From Pseudomonas capeferrum (GTDB taxonomy: Bacteria > Pseudomonadota > Gammaproteobacteria > Pseudomonadales > Pseudomonadaceae): a stretch of 64,000 bases of DNA. Of this stretch, positions 30,460 through 39,135 are shown piece by piece; the stretch's first letter is position 1, and every line of letters starts with the position of its first letter. Where the stretch lies: positions 173,031 to 237,030 of the forward strand of contig NZ_JAAMQM010000008.1 in the NCBI RefSeq assembly GCF_013523055.1. The letters run 5' to 3'. Made by a program: the position numbers and the translations under genes. The notes under the pieces were generated by a model. It had not been told where the DNA came from and searched no databases. It saw nothing but the letters and a program-made list of their open reading frames with translations.

Positions 30460-31524
30460 ATGACTGCCCTGAAGAACGATCGTTTCCTGCGTGCACTGCT
30501 CAAGCAACCCGTAGACGTGACGCCTGTCTGGATGATGCGCCAGGCGGGACGCTACCTTCCGGAATACCGCGCCAGCCGCGCCAAGGCCGGTGATTTCATG
30601 AGCCTGTGCATGAATCCGCAGTTCGCCTGCGAGGTCACCTTGCAGCCACTGGACCGCTATCCGCTGGACGCCGCGATCCTCTTCTCCGACATCCTCACCA
30701 TCCCCGATGCCATGGGCCAGGGCCTGTACTTCGAAACCGGCGAAGGTCCGCGCTTCAAGAAGGTCGTCAGCACCCTCGCCGATATCGAGGCCCTGCCGAT
30801 CCCGGATCCGCACAAGGACTTGGGCTACGTGATGGATGCCGTCAGCACGATCCGTCGCGAACTCAATGGTCGCGTGCCCCTGATCGGCTTCTCCGGCAGC
30901 CCCTGGACCCTGGCGACCTACATGGTCGAGGGCGGCTCTTCCAAGGACTTCCGCAAGACCAAGGCCATGCTCTATGACAACCCGCAGGCCATGCACCTGC
31001 TGCTGCACAAGCTGGCACAGTCGGTGACCAGCTACCTCAACGGGCAGATCCAGGCCGGTGCTCAGGCCGTGCAGATCTTCGACACCTGGGGTGGCAACCT
31101 CTCGGCGGCGGCGTACCAGGAGTTTTCACTGGCTTACATGCGCAAGATCGTCAGCGGCCTGATCCGCGAGCATGACGGTCGCAAGGTGCCGGTGATCCTG
31201 TTCACCAAGAACGGCGGCCTGTGGCTGGAAAGCATTGCCGAGGCGGGTGCCGATGCACTGGGTCTGGACTGGACCTGCGACATCGGCGATGCGCGTCGTC
31301 GTGTCGGTGACAAGGTAGCCCTGCAGGGCAACATGGACCCTACCGTGCTCTATGCCAAGCCGGAAGCGATCCGCCAGGAAGTCGGGCGCATCCTTGCCAG
31401 TTACGGACAGGGCAGCGGCCATGTGTTCAACCTGGGGCACGGCATCACGCCGGAAGTCGATCCAGAGCACGCGGGTGCGTTTATCAACGCCGTGCATGAG
31501 CTGTCGGCGCAGTATCACGCGTAG
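30460..31524 (+). CDS. hemE: Uroporphyrinogen decarboxylase HemE
   Basis: A 354-residue TIM-barrel enzyme converting uroporphyrinogen III to coproporphyrinogen III in heme synthesis. The signature [16 protein letters not shown] is at residues 21-36. The catalytic Asp lies in [15 protein letters not shown], and [16 protein letters not shown] and [15 protein letters not shown] are further family motifs. Normal length, cytosolic, monocistronic between the gltD terminator and the palindromic element downstream. Confidence 0.98.
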   Translation: MTALKNDRFLRALLKQPVDVTPVWMMRQAGRYLPEYRASRAKAGDFMSLCMNPQFACEVTLQPLDRYPLDAAILFSDILTIPDAMGQGLYFETGEGPRFKKVVSTLADIEALPIPDPHKDLGYVMDAVSTIRRELNGRVPLIGFSGSPWTLATYMVEGGSSKDFRKTKAMLYDNPQAMHLLLHKLAQSVTSYLNGQIQAGAQAVQIFDTWGGNLSAAAYQEFSLAYMRKIVSGLIREHDGRKVPVILFTKNGGLWLESIAEAGADALGLDWTCDIGDARRRVGDKVALQGNMDPTVLYAKPEAIRQEVGRILASYGQGSGHVFNLGHGITPEVDPEHAGAFINAVHELSAQYHA

Positions 31525-31530
31525 ACGTAA

Positions 31531-31818
31531 GAAAGCCCGGCTATACCCGATGCCGTTCAGTTAGGGAAATATTCGATTCACATGCTGGACTGGCCTTCGG
31601 CTTCTGGAATCTTCCGTGAAGCTGACGGCCCTTCGCGGGGCAAGCCCGCCCGCCACTGGGTATGTGTATTAGCTACACTGCGCGTCGGTGGCGAGCGGGC
31701 TTGCCCCGCGAAGGGCCGTCAGCCTCACAAAAGCTCTAGAACTGTCATACAAGCTCCAGCATGTGAAATCGAATAGTTTTCCTTAACTGACCGGCATTGG
31801 GGTATTAGCCAGGCTTTT
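31531..31818. repeat. 288-bp imperfect palindromic element with a REP-pair core (BIME/MITE-like)
   Basis: This fills the 363-bp gap between hemE and the YgiW-family gene. The outer ends (GAAAGCCCGGCTATACCC on the left; the right end complements to AAAAGCCTGGCTAATACCCC) are inverted copies that continue inward through ATTCGATTCACATGCTGGA at 31571-31589 and its partner at 31755-31776. The core is two inverted REP units, 31624-31656 and 31688-31720, each with the GCGGGGCAAGCCCGC palindrome. The centre contains GGGTATGTGTATTAGC. The whole segment could fold as one long hairpin. No open frame or transposase is present. Confidence 0.8.
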
Positions 31819-31887
31819 CGTATTAAGTTTCAATTCAGGCGCTGGCGCTAATCTGGGTCCATCGAAATCAACACAGGACCCGCCCTC

Positions 31888-32235
31888 ATGAAAACCCGTT
31901 ACCTCGCCTTCCTGCTCGCTCCTCTGTTCAGCACCGCCGCATTGGCCGCCGGCTACACCGGTCCTGGCGCTCAGCCCGTCACGACCGTCGCTGCCGCCAA
32001 TGAAGCCGCCGATGACACGCCGGTCACGCTGCAGGGCTTCGTGACCAAGAAGATCAACAACGACGACAAGTATGAGTTCAAGGACACCACCGGCACCATC
32101 ACCGTCGAGATCGACGATGAGGACCTACCCATGAAGCAGTTCAATGAAAAGACCAAGGTCAAGCTGACCGGCGAAGTGGAAAAGAACCTCATGAGCCGTG
32201 AAGTGGATGTCGATGTAGTCGAAATCATCGACTGA
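31888..32235 (+). CDS. YgiW/YdeI family periplasmic OB-fold protein
   Basis: A 115-residue protein with a Sec signal peptide (MKTRYLAFLLAPLFSTAALA, residues 1-20) and a single bacterial OB-fold domain: PVTLQGFVTKKINNDDKYEF, then TGTITVEIDDEDLP and VKLTGEVEKN. Homologues YgiW and YdeI of enterobacteria are stress-tolerance proteins (peroxide, cationic peptides) that bind cationic ligands. Length is typical. It stands alone after the palindromic element and is convergent with the MFS gene. Confidence 0.88.
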   Translation: MKTRYLAFLLAPLFSTAALAAGYTGPGAQPVTTVAAANEAADDTPVTLQGFVTKKINNDDKYEFKDTTGTITVEIDDEDLPMKQFNEKTKVKLTGEVEKNLMSREVDVDVVEIID

Positions 32236-32320
32236 TAGCCCTCTGCAGAGCGTCAACTGGTGGATGGGGCCGTCTGGTCCCTCCACAAGCTGTTCCTCGC
32301 CACGCTGTGATACAGCGCCT

Positions 32321-33574
32321 CTAGGAAACCTTCAGCGGCAATCGACTCAGTCGCACCGCCACCAGCAGGGCTATCGCCAGCAGGCTGCCGATGAACAGGC
32401 CGACCCCATTCCAGCCGCCGTGGTGCCAGAACATCCCGCCAGCCGTACCGGCCACGCTCGATCCCGCGTAGTAGCAGAACAGGTACAACGACGAGGCCTG
32501 ACCCTTGGCCTTGAGCGCGCGTCGGCCGATCCAGCTGCTGGCTACCGAATGGGCGCCGAAAAAACCGAACGTGAAGATCAGCATGCCGACGATCACCAAG
32601 GCCAGCGGGCTGGTCAGCGTCAGCAACATGCCGGCGGCCATGACCAGGATGCTTGCCCAGAAGACCTTGCGCCTGCCCAGCTTGTCGGCCAGCGCGCCGA
32701 CCTGCGCGGAACTGTAGATCCCTGCCAGGTAGACGACCGATAGCAGGCCGACCAGTGCCTGGTTCATGTGGTAGGGCTCTGCCAGCAAGCGATAGCCGAT
32801 ATAGTTGAACAGGGTGACGAAGGCGCCCATCAACAAGAAGGCCTCGAGGAACAGCCAGGGCAGCCCCGCATCCCGGAAATGCATGACGAAGCCGTCGATC
32901 AGGTTGCGTGGGTTCAGCGCCTGGGGGCGAAAGTTGCGCGACTCTGGCAGGACTTTCCAGAACACGATAGCGGCGATCAGGGCCAGCCCGCCGATGACCA
33001 GCATTGCCGTGTGCCAACTGACGAAGTCGATCAGCACACCCGTGATCAGGCGACCGCACATGCCACCGATGGCATTGCCGCCGATGTACAGACCCATGGC
33101 CAGGCCGATGTGCTGCGGGTGGATCTCTTCGCTGAGATAGGTCATGGCCACTGCCGCGAGGCCACTAAGGGACAAGCCGACCAGGGCGCGGGTTGCCAGG
33201 ACGGTTTCCCAGGTAGGCATTACCGCGCTGGCCAGCGTGCTCAGGGCCGCGCACACCAGCGCGAAGACCATCACCGGCTTGCGCCCGATGCGGTCGGAAA
33301 TGGGTCCCGTGATCAGCAGGCCGACTGCCAGCAACCCGGTGGACACGGAGAGCACCAGGCTGCTCTGCGCCGCGTTGATATCGAACTCCTTCGACAGCAA
33401 GGGCATCATCGGCTGCACGCAATAGAGCAGGGCGAAGGTGGCAAAGCCGCCGCTGAACAGGGCCAGAACCGTCCTCATGAAGGCAGGCGTGCCCTTTTCG
33501 ATCCAAATGTCGGAAGATGTCGGACGCATTGACGGCTCGGGCTTGACTGACAAGGGGACTATGGCTGATTTCAC
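32321..33574 (-). CDS. Major facilitator superfamily transporter (DHA1-like)
   Basis: A 417-residue protein with about 12 membrane helices. The loop 2-3 motif GPISDRIGRKPVMVFAL and the equivalent second-half motif GALADKLGRRKVF mark the MFS fold. CVQPMMPLLSKEFDINAAQSSLVLS is in the first periplasmic loop region. The start is uncertain: a GTG at 33574 with GAGG ten bases upstream, or the ATG at 33529. The divergent LysR regulator next door probably controls it. The substrate cannot be told from sequence; the family includes arabinose/drug efflux carriers. Confidence 0.87.
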   Translation of the reverse strand: MKSAIVPLSVKPEPSMRPTSSDIWIEKGTPAFMRTVLALFSGGFATFALLYCVQPMMPLLSKEFDINAAQSSLVLSVSTGLLAVGLLITGPISDRIGRKPVMVFALVCAALSTLASAVMPTWETVLATRALVGLSLSGLAAVAMTYLSEEIHPQHIGLAMGLYIGGNAIGGMCGRLITGVLIDFVSWHTAMLVIGGLALIAAIVFWKVLPESRNFRPQALNPRNLIDGFVMHFRDAGLPWLFLEAFLLMGAFVTLFNYIGYRLLAEPYHMNQALVGLLSVVYLAGIYSSAQVGALADKLGRRKVFWASILVMAAGMLLTLTSPLALVIVGMLIFTFGFFGAHSVASSWIGRRALKAKGQASSLYLFCYYAGSSVAGTAGGMFWHHGGWNGVGLFIGSLLAIALLVAVRLSRLPLKVS

Positions 33575-33610
33575 GGACGTATGACCTCGGCGTCAAACAG
33601 AGCAATGGAA

Positions 33611-33633
33611 AATCATATAGCTGGCTAATGATT
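33611..33633. promoter_or_regulatory. LysR-type operator candidate between the MFS and LysR genes
   Basis: AATCAT-N11-ATGATT is a perfect 6+6 dyad with the T-N11-A spacing of LysR-type regulator boxes. The 11-bp spacer contains a smaller dyad, TAGC-TG-GCTA. It lies 37 bp from the MFS start and 57 bp before the LysR ATG, in an AT-rich divergent promoter gap. Confidence 0.7.
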
Positions 33634-33690
33634 AGATCCAATATATTGTTCGACCTGTTTGATAGCTTTTACGACCTATTTGGAATCGAC

Positions 33691-34608
33691 ATGGAACTGC
33701 GCCATTTACGTTACTTCATCGCCGTGGCTGAAGAACTGCATTTCGGCCGTGCCGCCCAAGTACTGGGGATCTCCCAGCCACCGCTCAGCCAACAGATTCA
33801 AGCATTGGAGCAGGAACTCGGGGCCCGTCTGTTCGAGCGCACCAATCGTCGGGTGGAGTTGAACGAGGCTGGTCGGCTGTTTCTCGAGGAAGCCAGGCTG
33901 GTCTTGGCTCAGGTGGAAAAAGCGGCGGATGTAGCGCGACGTGCTCAGTTAGGCGAACTGGGAGAAATGAAAATCGGCTTTACCTCCTCTGCACCTTTCA
34001 ACTCGAACATTCCCAAAGCCATCCATGCTTTTCGCCAGCGCTTTCCGGCAGTTCATCTGGATCTCAGGGAGATGAGTAGCCGCGATGTCGCCCAGGCAGT
34101 CTTCGATGAAGCTATCGAGTTGGGGTTGATGCGCCCCATGCCGTTACCGGATGGTCTGGTAGCCACCGAGTTGCTGCGAGAGCCCTTGGTGGCGGTGCTC
34201 AATGTCTCGCATCCGTTGGCGACGAGCAGTGATCAGGGCCTATATCTGGAAAGCCTCGCCAATGAACCTTTTGTGTTCTTTCCTCGCAGCTATGGCAGCG
34301 GCTTGCACGCGCAATTGCTGAATCTGGCTCGCCAGGCAGGCTTCAATCCTCATTTCGCCCAGGAGGCGCGTGAAGTAATGACGATTATTGGCTTGGTATC
34401 GGCTGGGCTGGGCGTATCGGTACTGCCTGCTTCCTTCCAGCGCATGCGCATTGATGGGGTGGTCTACCGGACACTTCTGGACGAGGGTGCCATGACAGCC
34501 GTCTGGCTGGTACAGCGCAAGGGAGCATCTTCACCGATGGCCGAGGCCTTTGCGCGACTGCTGACGCATCAGGCCCCGACCCGTCTTTCAGGGTCAGTCG
34601 ACGCGTGA
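33691..34608 (+). CDS. LysR family transcriptional regulator
   Basis: A 305-residue regulator. The ATG at 33691 gives the canonical start MELRHLRYFIAVAEELHFGR; a longer in-frame start at 33628 lies in the operator and is unlikely. The winged HTH occupies residues 1-60 (AAQVLGISQPPLSQQIQALE). The periplasmic-binding-protein-like effector domain follows (residues 90-295). It is divergent from the MFS transporter and shares the T-N11-A box, so it most likely regulates that gene and itself. Its last 15 bp overlap the end of the convergent 34594-35040 gene. Confidence 0.93.
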   Translation: MELRHLRYFIAVAEELHFGRAAQVLGISQPPLSQQIQALEQELGARLFERTNRRVELNEAGRLFLEEARLVLAQVEKAADVARRAQLGELGEMKIGFTSSAPFNSNIPKAIHAFRQRFPAVHLDLREMSSRDVAQAVFDEAIELGLMRPMPLPDGLVATELLREPLVAVLNVSHPLATSSDQGLYLESLANEPFVFFPRSYGSGLHAQLLNLARQAGFNPHFAQEAREVMTIIGLVSAGLGVSVLPASFQRMRIDGVVYRTLLDEGAMTAVWLVQRKGASSPMAEAFARLLTHQAPTRLSGSVDA

Positions 34609-35040
34609 CAGGTCGCCCTTGATGGCGACGCCGGCAATGACTGCACCGGCGTGGCATTCGTAGGTTACCGGGTTTTTACGCTCGTTTTTCTTGTAGTAGC
34701 TAGCAATGTTCGTCACGGCGTTGGCGCCGGCCTTGCGGGCTGCGTCCTGCATGGTCAGCAAGGCGGACTGCAAGGCCCATTCGCAGGCGGCTTCATCGCT
34801 CTTGTTGAAAGCATTGGTCTTCTTGTTGGTGAACTCATTGGCGCGCAACACCTCCACTTTGCCCTTTGGTTGGACGCCAGCCAGATAGAACTTCACCGAG
34901 CCGTCTAGCTTCCTCTCACTGAGCATCTGCTGAACGACTTTTTCAAAAGGCAAGTTGAGGGTCGTGTCGCGGGCCTGGCTGAGGCCGGGCAGCATGCACA
35001 GCAGGATGGCCGATGTGGCGGTCCAGGTCTTCAAACGCAT
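34594..35040 (-). CDS. Periplasmic protein of aryl-polyene-type clusters (often mislabelled excinuclease ATPase subunit)
   Basis: A 148-residue protein with a signal peptide (about residues 1-23, ending GLSQA). The mature domain, from DTTLNLPFEKVVQQ to NPVTYECHAGAVIAGVA, has two separated cysteines that could form a disulfide. Homologues are often called excinuclease ATPase subunit in databases, but it is far too small and has no P-loop. It is the last gene of the 22-gene cluster, 21 bp after the lipoprotein gene. Role unknown; a cell-envelope location is likely. Confidence 0.75.
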   Translation of the reverse strand: MRLKTWTATSAILLCMLPGLSQARDTTLNLPFEKVVQQMLSERKLDGSVKFYLAGVQPKGKVEVLRANEFTNKKTNAFNKSDEAACEWALQSALLTMQDAARKAGANAVTNIASYYKKNERKNPVTYECHAGAVIAGVAIKGDLSRVD

Positions 35041-35061
35041 GATTTCATTCCTTGATGGCTT

Positions 35062-35502
35062 TCAATTGAGGTGTGTGTCATGTGCATGCAGCGCGCGCTG
35101 TGGTTCCTGCAGAGCACGCTGGTTCTTCAGCTCGCGCAGAATGTCGATGTCCAGTGCGTTGACCCAACGGTTGTAGTTGCGGTGGATCTTGCCGTCCTTG
35201 TAGTTCAGCTCGCGGCTATCGCGATAGCTGATGCGATAACCGTTAGCGCTGTAGTCGACATCGACGGCAGCGTAAAACGTGTTGCGCACGAGAATGTCGG
35301 CTTGAACCTGTTGCGCGTTCACTTCGCGCACTGTCCAACCGCGCTTGATGGCGGTCTGCACGATCGCTAGCTTGACCTGCTCAGCACTGACCGGTGGATT
35401 CAGGCTGATTTGTTCTTGTGGTGTGAGCAGTGGTTTTGAAGTACAGCCCACGACGCCAATCAGTAGCAGACCAAGCAATGCAGTACGCACGAACGAAGAC
35501 AT
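35062..35502 (-). CDS. Putative outer-membrane lipoprotein of the polyene cluster
   Basis: A 146-residue protein with a lipoprotein signal peptide: the lipobox VVGC puts the modified Cys at residue 20. The mature part is a small alpha/beta domain (VSAEQVKLAIVQTAIKRGW and DYSANGYRISYRDSREL). No catalytic residues were recognised. A good ribosome site (GGAGAGAA) precedes the ATG. It follows the FabF-like gene by 25 bp on the same strand. Probably a structural or accessory envelope component of the pigment system. Confidence 0.75.
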   Translation of the reverse strand: MSSFVRTALLGLLLIGVVGCTSKPLLTPQEQISLNPPVSAEQVKLAIVQTAIKRGWTVREVNAQQVQADILVRNTFYAAVDVDYSANGYRISYRDSRELNYKDGKIHRNYNRWVNALDIDILRELKNQRALQEPQRALHAHDTHLN

Positions 35503-35527
35503 TCCATTCTCTCCAGCAGGTGGACAA

Positions 35528-36754
35528 TCAGTTCCAGCGGCGGAAGATCAACGAAGTGTTGACGCCGCCAAACGCGAAGTTGTTGTTCATCACATAGTCA
35601 TTGCACAGGTAGCGAGGCTCGCCGCGCAGGTAGTCCAACTCGCCGCACAGCGGATCGACGTTATCCAGGTTGAGCGTGTGGACGTACTGGTCACGGTTCA
35701 TCATTTCGATGCTGAACCATGATTCCAGTGCTCCGCAAGCGCCCAAGGTATGACCGAGGAAGCTTTTTTGCGAGCTGATAGGCATCTGTGCGCCGAACAG
35801 CTTATTGGTGGCCAGCGTCTCGGCGATGTCGCCTTGTTCGGTAGCGGTACCGTGGCCGTTGACGTAGCCAATGGCTTTCGGCGACAGATCGGCATCTGCC
35901 AGTGCCAATTCCATCGCCCGGCGCATGGTCGACTCTTCAGGCCGGGTCGTGTGCTGGCCATCGGCATTGCTGCCGAACCCGACGATCTCGGCGTGGATGG
36001 TCGCGCCGCGCGCCAACGCATGTTCCAGCTCTTCGAGCACCAGCATGCCGGCACCTTCGCCAATGACCAGGCCATCACGCGCGCTGTCGTAGGGGCGCGG
36101 ACTAAGGTGCGGGGTATCGTTTTTCAAGCTGGTGGCGTACAGCGCATCGAAGACCATCGCCTCGGTGGGGCACAGCTCTTCCGCGCCACCGGCGAGCATC
36201 ATCGGCAGGCGACCGAACTTGATCGCCTCGTAGGCATAGCCGATGCCCTGACTGCCACTGGTGCAGGCGCTGGAGGTCGGGATCAGGCGGCCCGTCAGGC
36301 CGAAGAAGATGCTGATGTTGGCCGCGGTAGTATGCGGCATCATACGCACATAAGAGTTGGCGTTGAGGCCGTCGGCTACGGAGTTGAGCAGCATGTTGCC
36401 GAACGCCTTGATTTCCTCGGTGCTGCCGGTGGACGAGCCGCAAGCCACGCCCATGCTGCCGTCGCGGATGCTCGGATCATCAAGCAGGCCTGCGTCGGTC
36501 AAAGCCCGCTCGGCGGCGGCTACGGCCAGTCGCGACACCCTGCCCATGCTGCGTAACTGCTTGCGGGTCCAGTGTCCAGGAACCGTGAAGTCATCGATAG
36601 GCCCGGCCAGACGGGTATTCAGTTCTTCGAAACGGTTCCATTCATCCATGCGCCGGATGCCGCTACGGTTGGCCGCGAAATTTTTCGAAATCGTGGCCCA
36701 GTCTCTGCCCAATGAGGTTATGCCGGCCATGCCGGTGATCACTACGCGCTTCAT
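35528..36754 (-). CDS. Beta-ketoacyl-ACP synthase (FabF/ApeR-like)
   Basis: A 408-residue thiolase-fold condensing enzyme starting at the ATG at 36754, which overlaps the stop of the reductase gene as TGATG. The catalytic triad is complete: Cys near residue 164 in SSACTSGSQG, His in VNGHGTATEQGD and His in SFLGHTLGACGALE. The C-terminal NNFAFGGVNTSLIF is typical of KAS II. In aryl-polyene systems one KS of this type pairs with a chain-length factor to extend the polyene chain with malonyl-ACP. Confidence 0.92.
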   Translation of the reverse strand: MKRVVITGMAGITSLGRDWATISKNFAANRSGIRRMDEWNRFEELNTRLAGPIDDFTVPGHWTRKQLRSMGRVSRLAVAAAERALTDAGLLDDPSIRDGSMGVACGSSTGSTEEIKAFGNMLLNSVADGLNANSYVRMMPHTTAANISIFFGLTGRLIPTSSACTSGSQGIGYAYEAIKFGRLPMMLAGGAEELCPTEAMVFDALYATSLKNDTPHLSPRPYDSARDGLVIGEGAGMLVLEELEHALARGATIHAEIVGFGSNADGQHTTRPEESTMRRAMELALADADLSPKAIGYVNGHGTATEQGDIAETLATNKLFGAQMPISSQKSFLGHTLGACGALESWFSIEMMNRDQYVHTLNLDNVDPLCGELDYLRGEPRYLCNDYVMNNNFAFGGVNTSLIFRRWN

Positions 36755-37482
36755 CAACACAGGCCTCCATTGACTGCGATGACCTGACGGGTGATGTACG
36801 CGGCTTCTTCGGACATCAGGAAATTCACGACACCGGCGACTTCTGCAGGGGTGCCCATGCGTTGCGCGGGAATCATTTTCAACAGTTCTTCGACAGGCAC
36901 GTTTTCGTCCAGCATCGCTGTATCGATCAGGCCTGGGGCCACACAGTTGACGGTAATGCGACGTTTGCCCAATTCGATGGCCAAGGCCTTTGCGGCGCCG
37001 ATCAAGCCTGCCTTGGAGGCGCTGTAGTTGACCTGACCACGGTTCCCGATCAAGCCCGAAACCGAGGTGATGCAGACGATGCGGCCCGGCGCGCGGCGGC
37101 GGATCATGGGCATGGTCAGCGGGTGCAGGACGTTGTAGAAACCATCCAGGTTGGTACGAATCACCTGATCCCAGTCGTCATCGGTAAGCGCCGGGAAAGC
37201 ACCGTCACGGGTAAGGCCTGCATTGCAGACCACGCCGTAATAGGCGCCGTGAGACTCGACATCCTCAACGAGAGTTGCCGCGCAGGCGGCCCGGTCCGCA
37301 ATGTCGAACTGCAATACCCGCGCCTGTTGGCCCAGGGCCCGGACGTGCTCGGCGACGGCGTCGGCCTCGCTGCGGCCGTTGCGACAATGCAGGACCAGAT
37401 CGTAGCCAGCACGGGCCAGGCGCAAGGCGATAGCCTGGCCGATGCCACGGCTGGAGCCGGTGACCAGAATGGTGTCAGTCAT
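36754..37482 (-). CDS. 3-oxoacyl-ACP reductase (FabG/ApeQ-like)
   Basis: A 242-residue short-chain dehydrogenase. The nucleotide-binding motif TGSSRGIGQAIALRL is at residues 8-22, NAG is in VVCNAGLTRDGAF, and the catalytic Ser-Tyr-Lys is in ITSVSGLIGNRG and NYSASKAGLIG. It reduces the beta-keto group formed by the neighbouring synthases. The ATG at 37482 lies 5 bp before the stop of the dehydratase gene in reading order, so translation is coupled. Confidence 0.92.
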   Translation of the reverse strand: MTDTILVTGSSRGIGQAIALRLARAGYDLVLHCRNGRSEADAVAEHVRALGQQARVLQFDIADRAACAATLVEDVESHGAYYGVVCNAGLTRDGAFPALTDDDWDQVIRTNLDGFYNVLHPLTMPMIRRRAPGRIVCITSVSGLIGNRGQVNYSASKAGLIGAAKALAIELGKRRITVNCVAPGLIDTAMLDENVPVEELLKMIPAQRMGTPAEVAGVVNFLMSEEAAYITRQVIAVNGGLC

Positions 37483-37945
37483 GGGGAGACTCCTCAGGGC
37501 CCGCTTCGGCCAGGTAGCTGGCCGCCTGTGGCGGGCGGTACACATTCAGACGAGCGCTGGCATGAATGCCAGGGCCGCGCAGGTGACATTCGAACACTCC
37601 CATGCCGTTATCGTCTTCCAGCGACCGCAAGGCGTGAACCTGCAAAACGGTGTCGGCCGGAAAGTGTTCCACATTGCACTCGAACTTGCGCGTGCCGAGC
37701 AGAAAACCCAGCTCCACGTCTTGGCCAAGGCGGTGCGCGCGGCAGCCCGCGTAAGCCGCGACACTCTGGGCCATCAGTTCTATGCCGAGCCAGGCTGGCA
37801 GGCTACCGTCGGGGCGATTGAACAGGCCGCCGGAGCGAACCGTAAGGCGCGTATGAATCTGCTCGTCGTCGCAACTGTCGACCTCATCGATAAGGATCAT
37901 GTCGCCAGCATGCGGCAGCAATTCGGCCAAGGACCAGGTGATCAT
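37475..37945 (-). CDS. Hotdog-fold 3-hydroxyacyl-ACP dehydratase (ApeP-like)
   Basis: A 156-residue protein starting at the ATG at 37945 (MITWSLAELLPHAGDM). The likely catalytic His lies in LLPHAGDMILID and the paired acid in the helix WLGIELMAQSVAAYAG, the arrangement of FabA/FabZ-like enzymes found in aryl-polyene and flexirubin clusters. It would form the trans double bonds of the polyene after each ketoreduction. A second dehydratase domain is fused to the ligase at 49251-50930. Confidence 0.85.
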   Translation of the reverse strand: MITWSLAELLPHAGDMILIDEVDSCDDEQIHTRLTVRSGGLFNRPDGSLPAWLGIELMAQSVAAYAGCRAHRLGQDVELGFLLGTRKFECNVEHFPADTVLQVHALRSLEDDNGMGVFECHLRGPGIHASARLNVYRPPQAASYLAEAGPEESPHD

Positions 37946-39135
37946 GGGGTATCTCCGAGAATCAGGCTGATGTTGTTGCCACCGAAGGCGAACGAGTTGC
38001 TCATCAGGCGGCGCAGGCCCCTGGTGGGCAGGCGCTGGCTGCCATCGGCCAGATTGAGGGCGGGCAACTGCGGGTCGGCATGACCGTCCCATACATGAGG
38101 TACCAACCGCCCCTGCTGGTTTTCCCGGCTTAGGGTCAACCAGCAGAAAGCGGCTTCCAGCGCGCCCGCGGCGCCCAGGGTATGCCCGGTCATCGGCTTG
38201 CTTGAGGAGCACACCAGCGTATCGCCGAACAGCTGCTCTACGGCAAGGCTCTCCATGGCATCGTTATGTCGGGTGGCAGTGCCATGCAGGTTCAGGTAAT
38301 CAATCTGTGTCGGAGCCAGGCCAGCATTCTTCAGGGCTTTGACCATGGCCTGGAAGGCGCCCTTGCCGCTGGGCTCCGGAGCCGAGATATGGTGCGCGTC
38401 GGAACTGGCGCCGACGCCGAGCAAAGCGATCGACTGACCCTCGCGTTGCGGCTCGCGACTCATCACGAACAATGCCGCCCCTTCGCCGATGTTGATGCCA
38501 TCGCGGTTCGCCGAAAATGGATTGCATCGCTCTGTGCTGAGCGCCTCCAGTGCCGAGAAGCCGTTGAGAGTAAGGCCGCACAGGCTGTCTACTCCGCCGC
38601 ACAGAACCGCGTCGCACAGGTTCAGGTCGAGCAGCCGACGAGCACTGAGCAGCGCCCTGGCGCTGGAGGTACAAGCTGTGGAGATGACATGAGCCGGCCC
38701 GCTGAGCTGCAGCCAGTCAGCCAGGAAGTTGGCCGGCGCGCTGAGCTCTTGCTCGACATAACGGTAATCTGCCGGAAACCGCTGGGTCTGAAGATACTGA
38801 GCGACACCGTCGGCGGCTTCTGCGATTCCAGATGTACTGGTGCCCAGGACGATACCGATACGGTGCCGACCATGACGCTCAATGGCCTGTCGGATGTCGG
38901 TCTCGATCTGCAGCGCTGCCGCATACAGCAGCTGGTTGTTGTGGCTCTGCGACTTGGGCAGGGGCAACTGCGGCAAGGGACCGACCACGGCGCCTACCGG
39001 AAGACGGCGGCCAGGTATCCAGCCATCCTGTAGCTGCATACCACTGCAGTCGCCGGCGAACAGTCGGCGCGCTACCTCTGCCTGGTCGCCGCCGAGCGTG
39101 CAGACCAGGCCAAGGGAATTGAGGTAGGCGGTCAT
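37942..39135 (-). CDS. Beta-ketoacyl-ACP synthase (ApeO-like)
   Basis: A 397-residue thiolase-fold ketosynthase. It has a complete catalytic set: Cys in ISTACTSSARALL, His in LNLHGTATRHNDA and His in PMTGHTLGAAGALE. The N-terminus (MTAYLNSLGLVCTLGG) is the form seen in the FabB-like enzymes of aryl-polyene clusters. It could act in initiation with the aryl starter or in elongation; sequence does not say which of the two active KS enzymes does which. ATGA overlaps join it to the genes on both sides. Confidence 0.9.
   Translation of the reverse strand: MTAYLNSLGLVCTLGGDQAEVARRLFAGDCSGMQLQDGWIPGRRLPVGAVVGPLPQLPLPKSQSHNNQLLYAAALQIETDIRQAIERHGRHRIGIVLGTSTSGIAEAADGVAQYLQTQRFPADYRYVEQELSAPANFLADWLQLSGPAHVISTACTSSARALLSARRLLDLNLCDAVLCGGVDSLCGLTLNGFSALEALSTERCNPFSANRDGINIGEGAALFVMSREPQREGQSIALLGVGASSDAHHISAPEPSGKGAFQAMVKALKNAGLAPTQIDYLNLHGTATRHNDAMESLAVEQLFGDTLVCSSSKPMTGHTLGAAGALEAAFCWLTLSRENQQGRLVPHVWDGHADPQLPALNLADGSQRLPTRGLRRLMSNSFAFGGNNISLILGDTP

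Noticed and set aside
31531..31818. An insertion sequence after hemE
   Set aside because: There is inverted-repeat structure but no transposase frame; it is best described as a REP-based element.
34594..35040. DNA repair excinuclease subunit
   Set aside because: It has a signal peptide, is 148 residues long and has no P-loop or zinc fingers. The label used for homologues is not supported.
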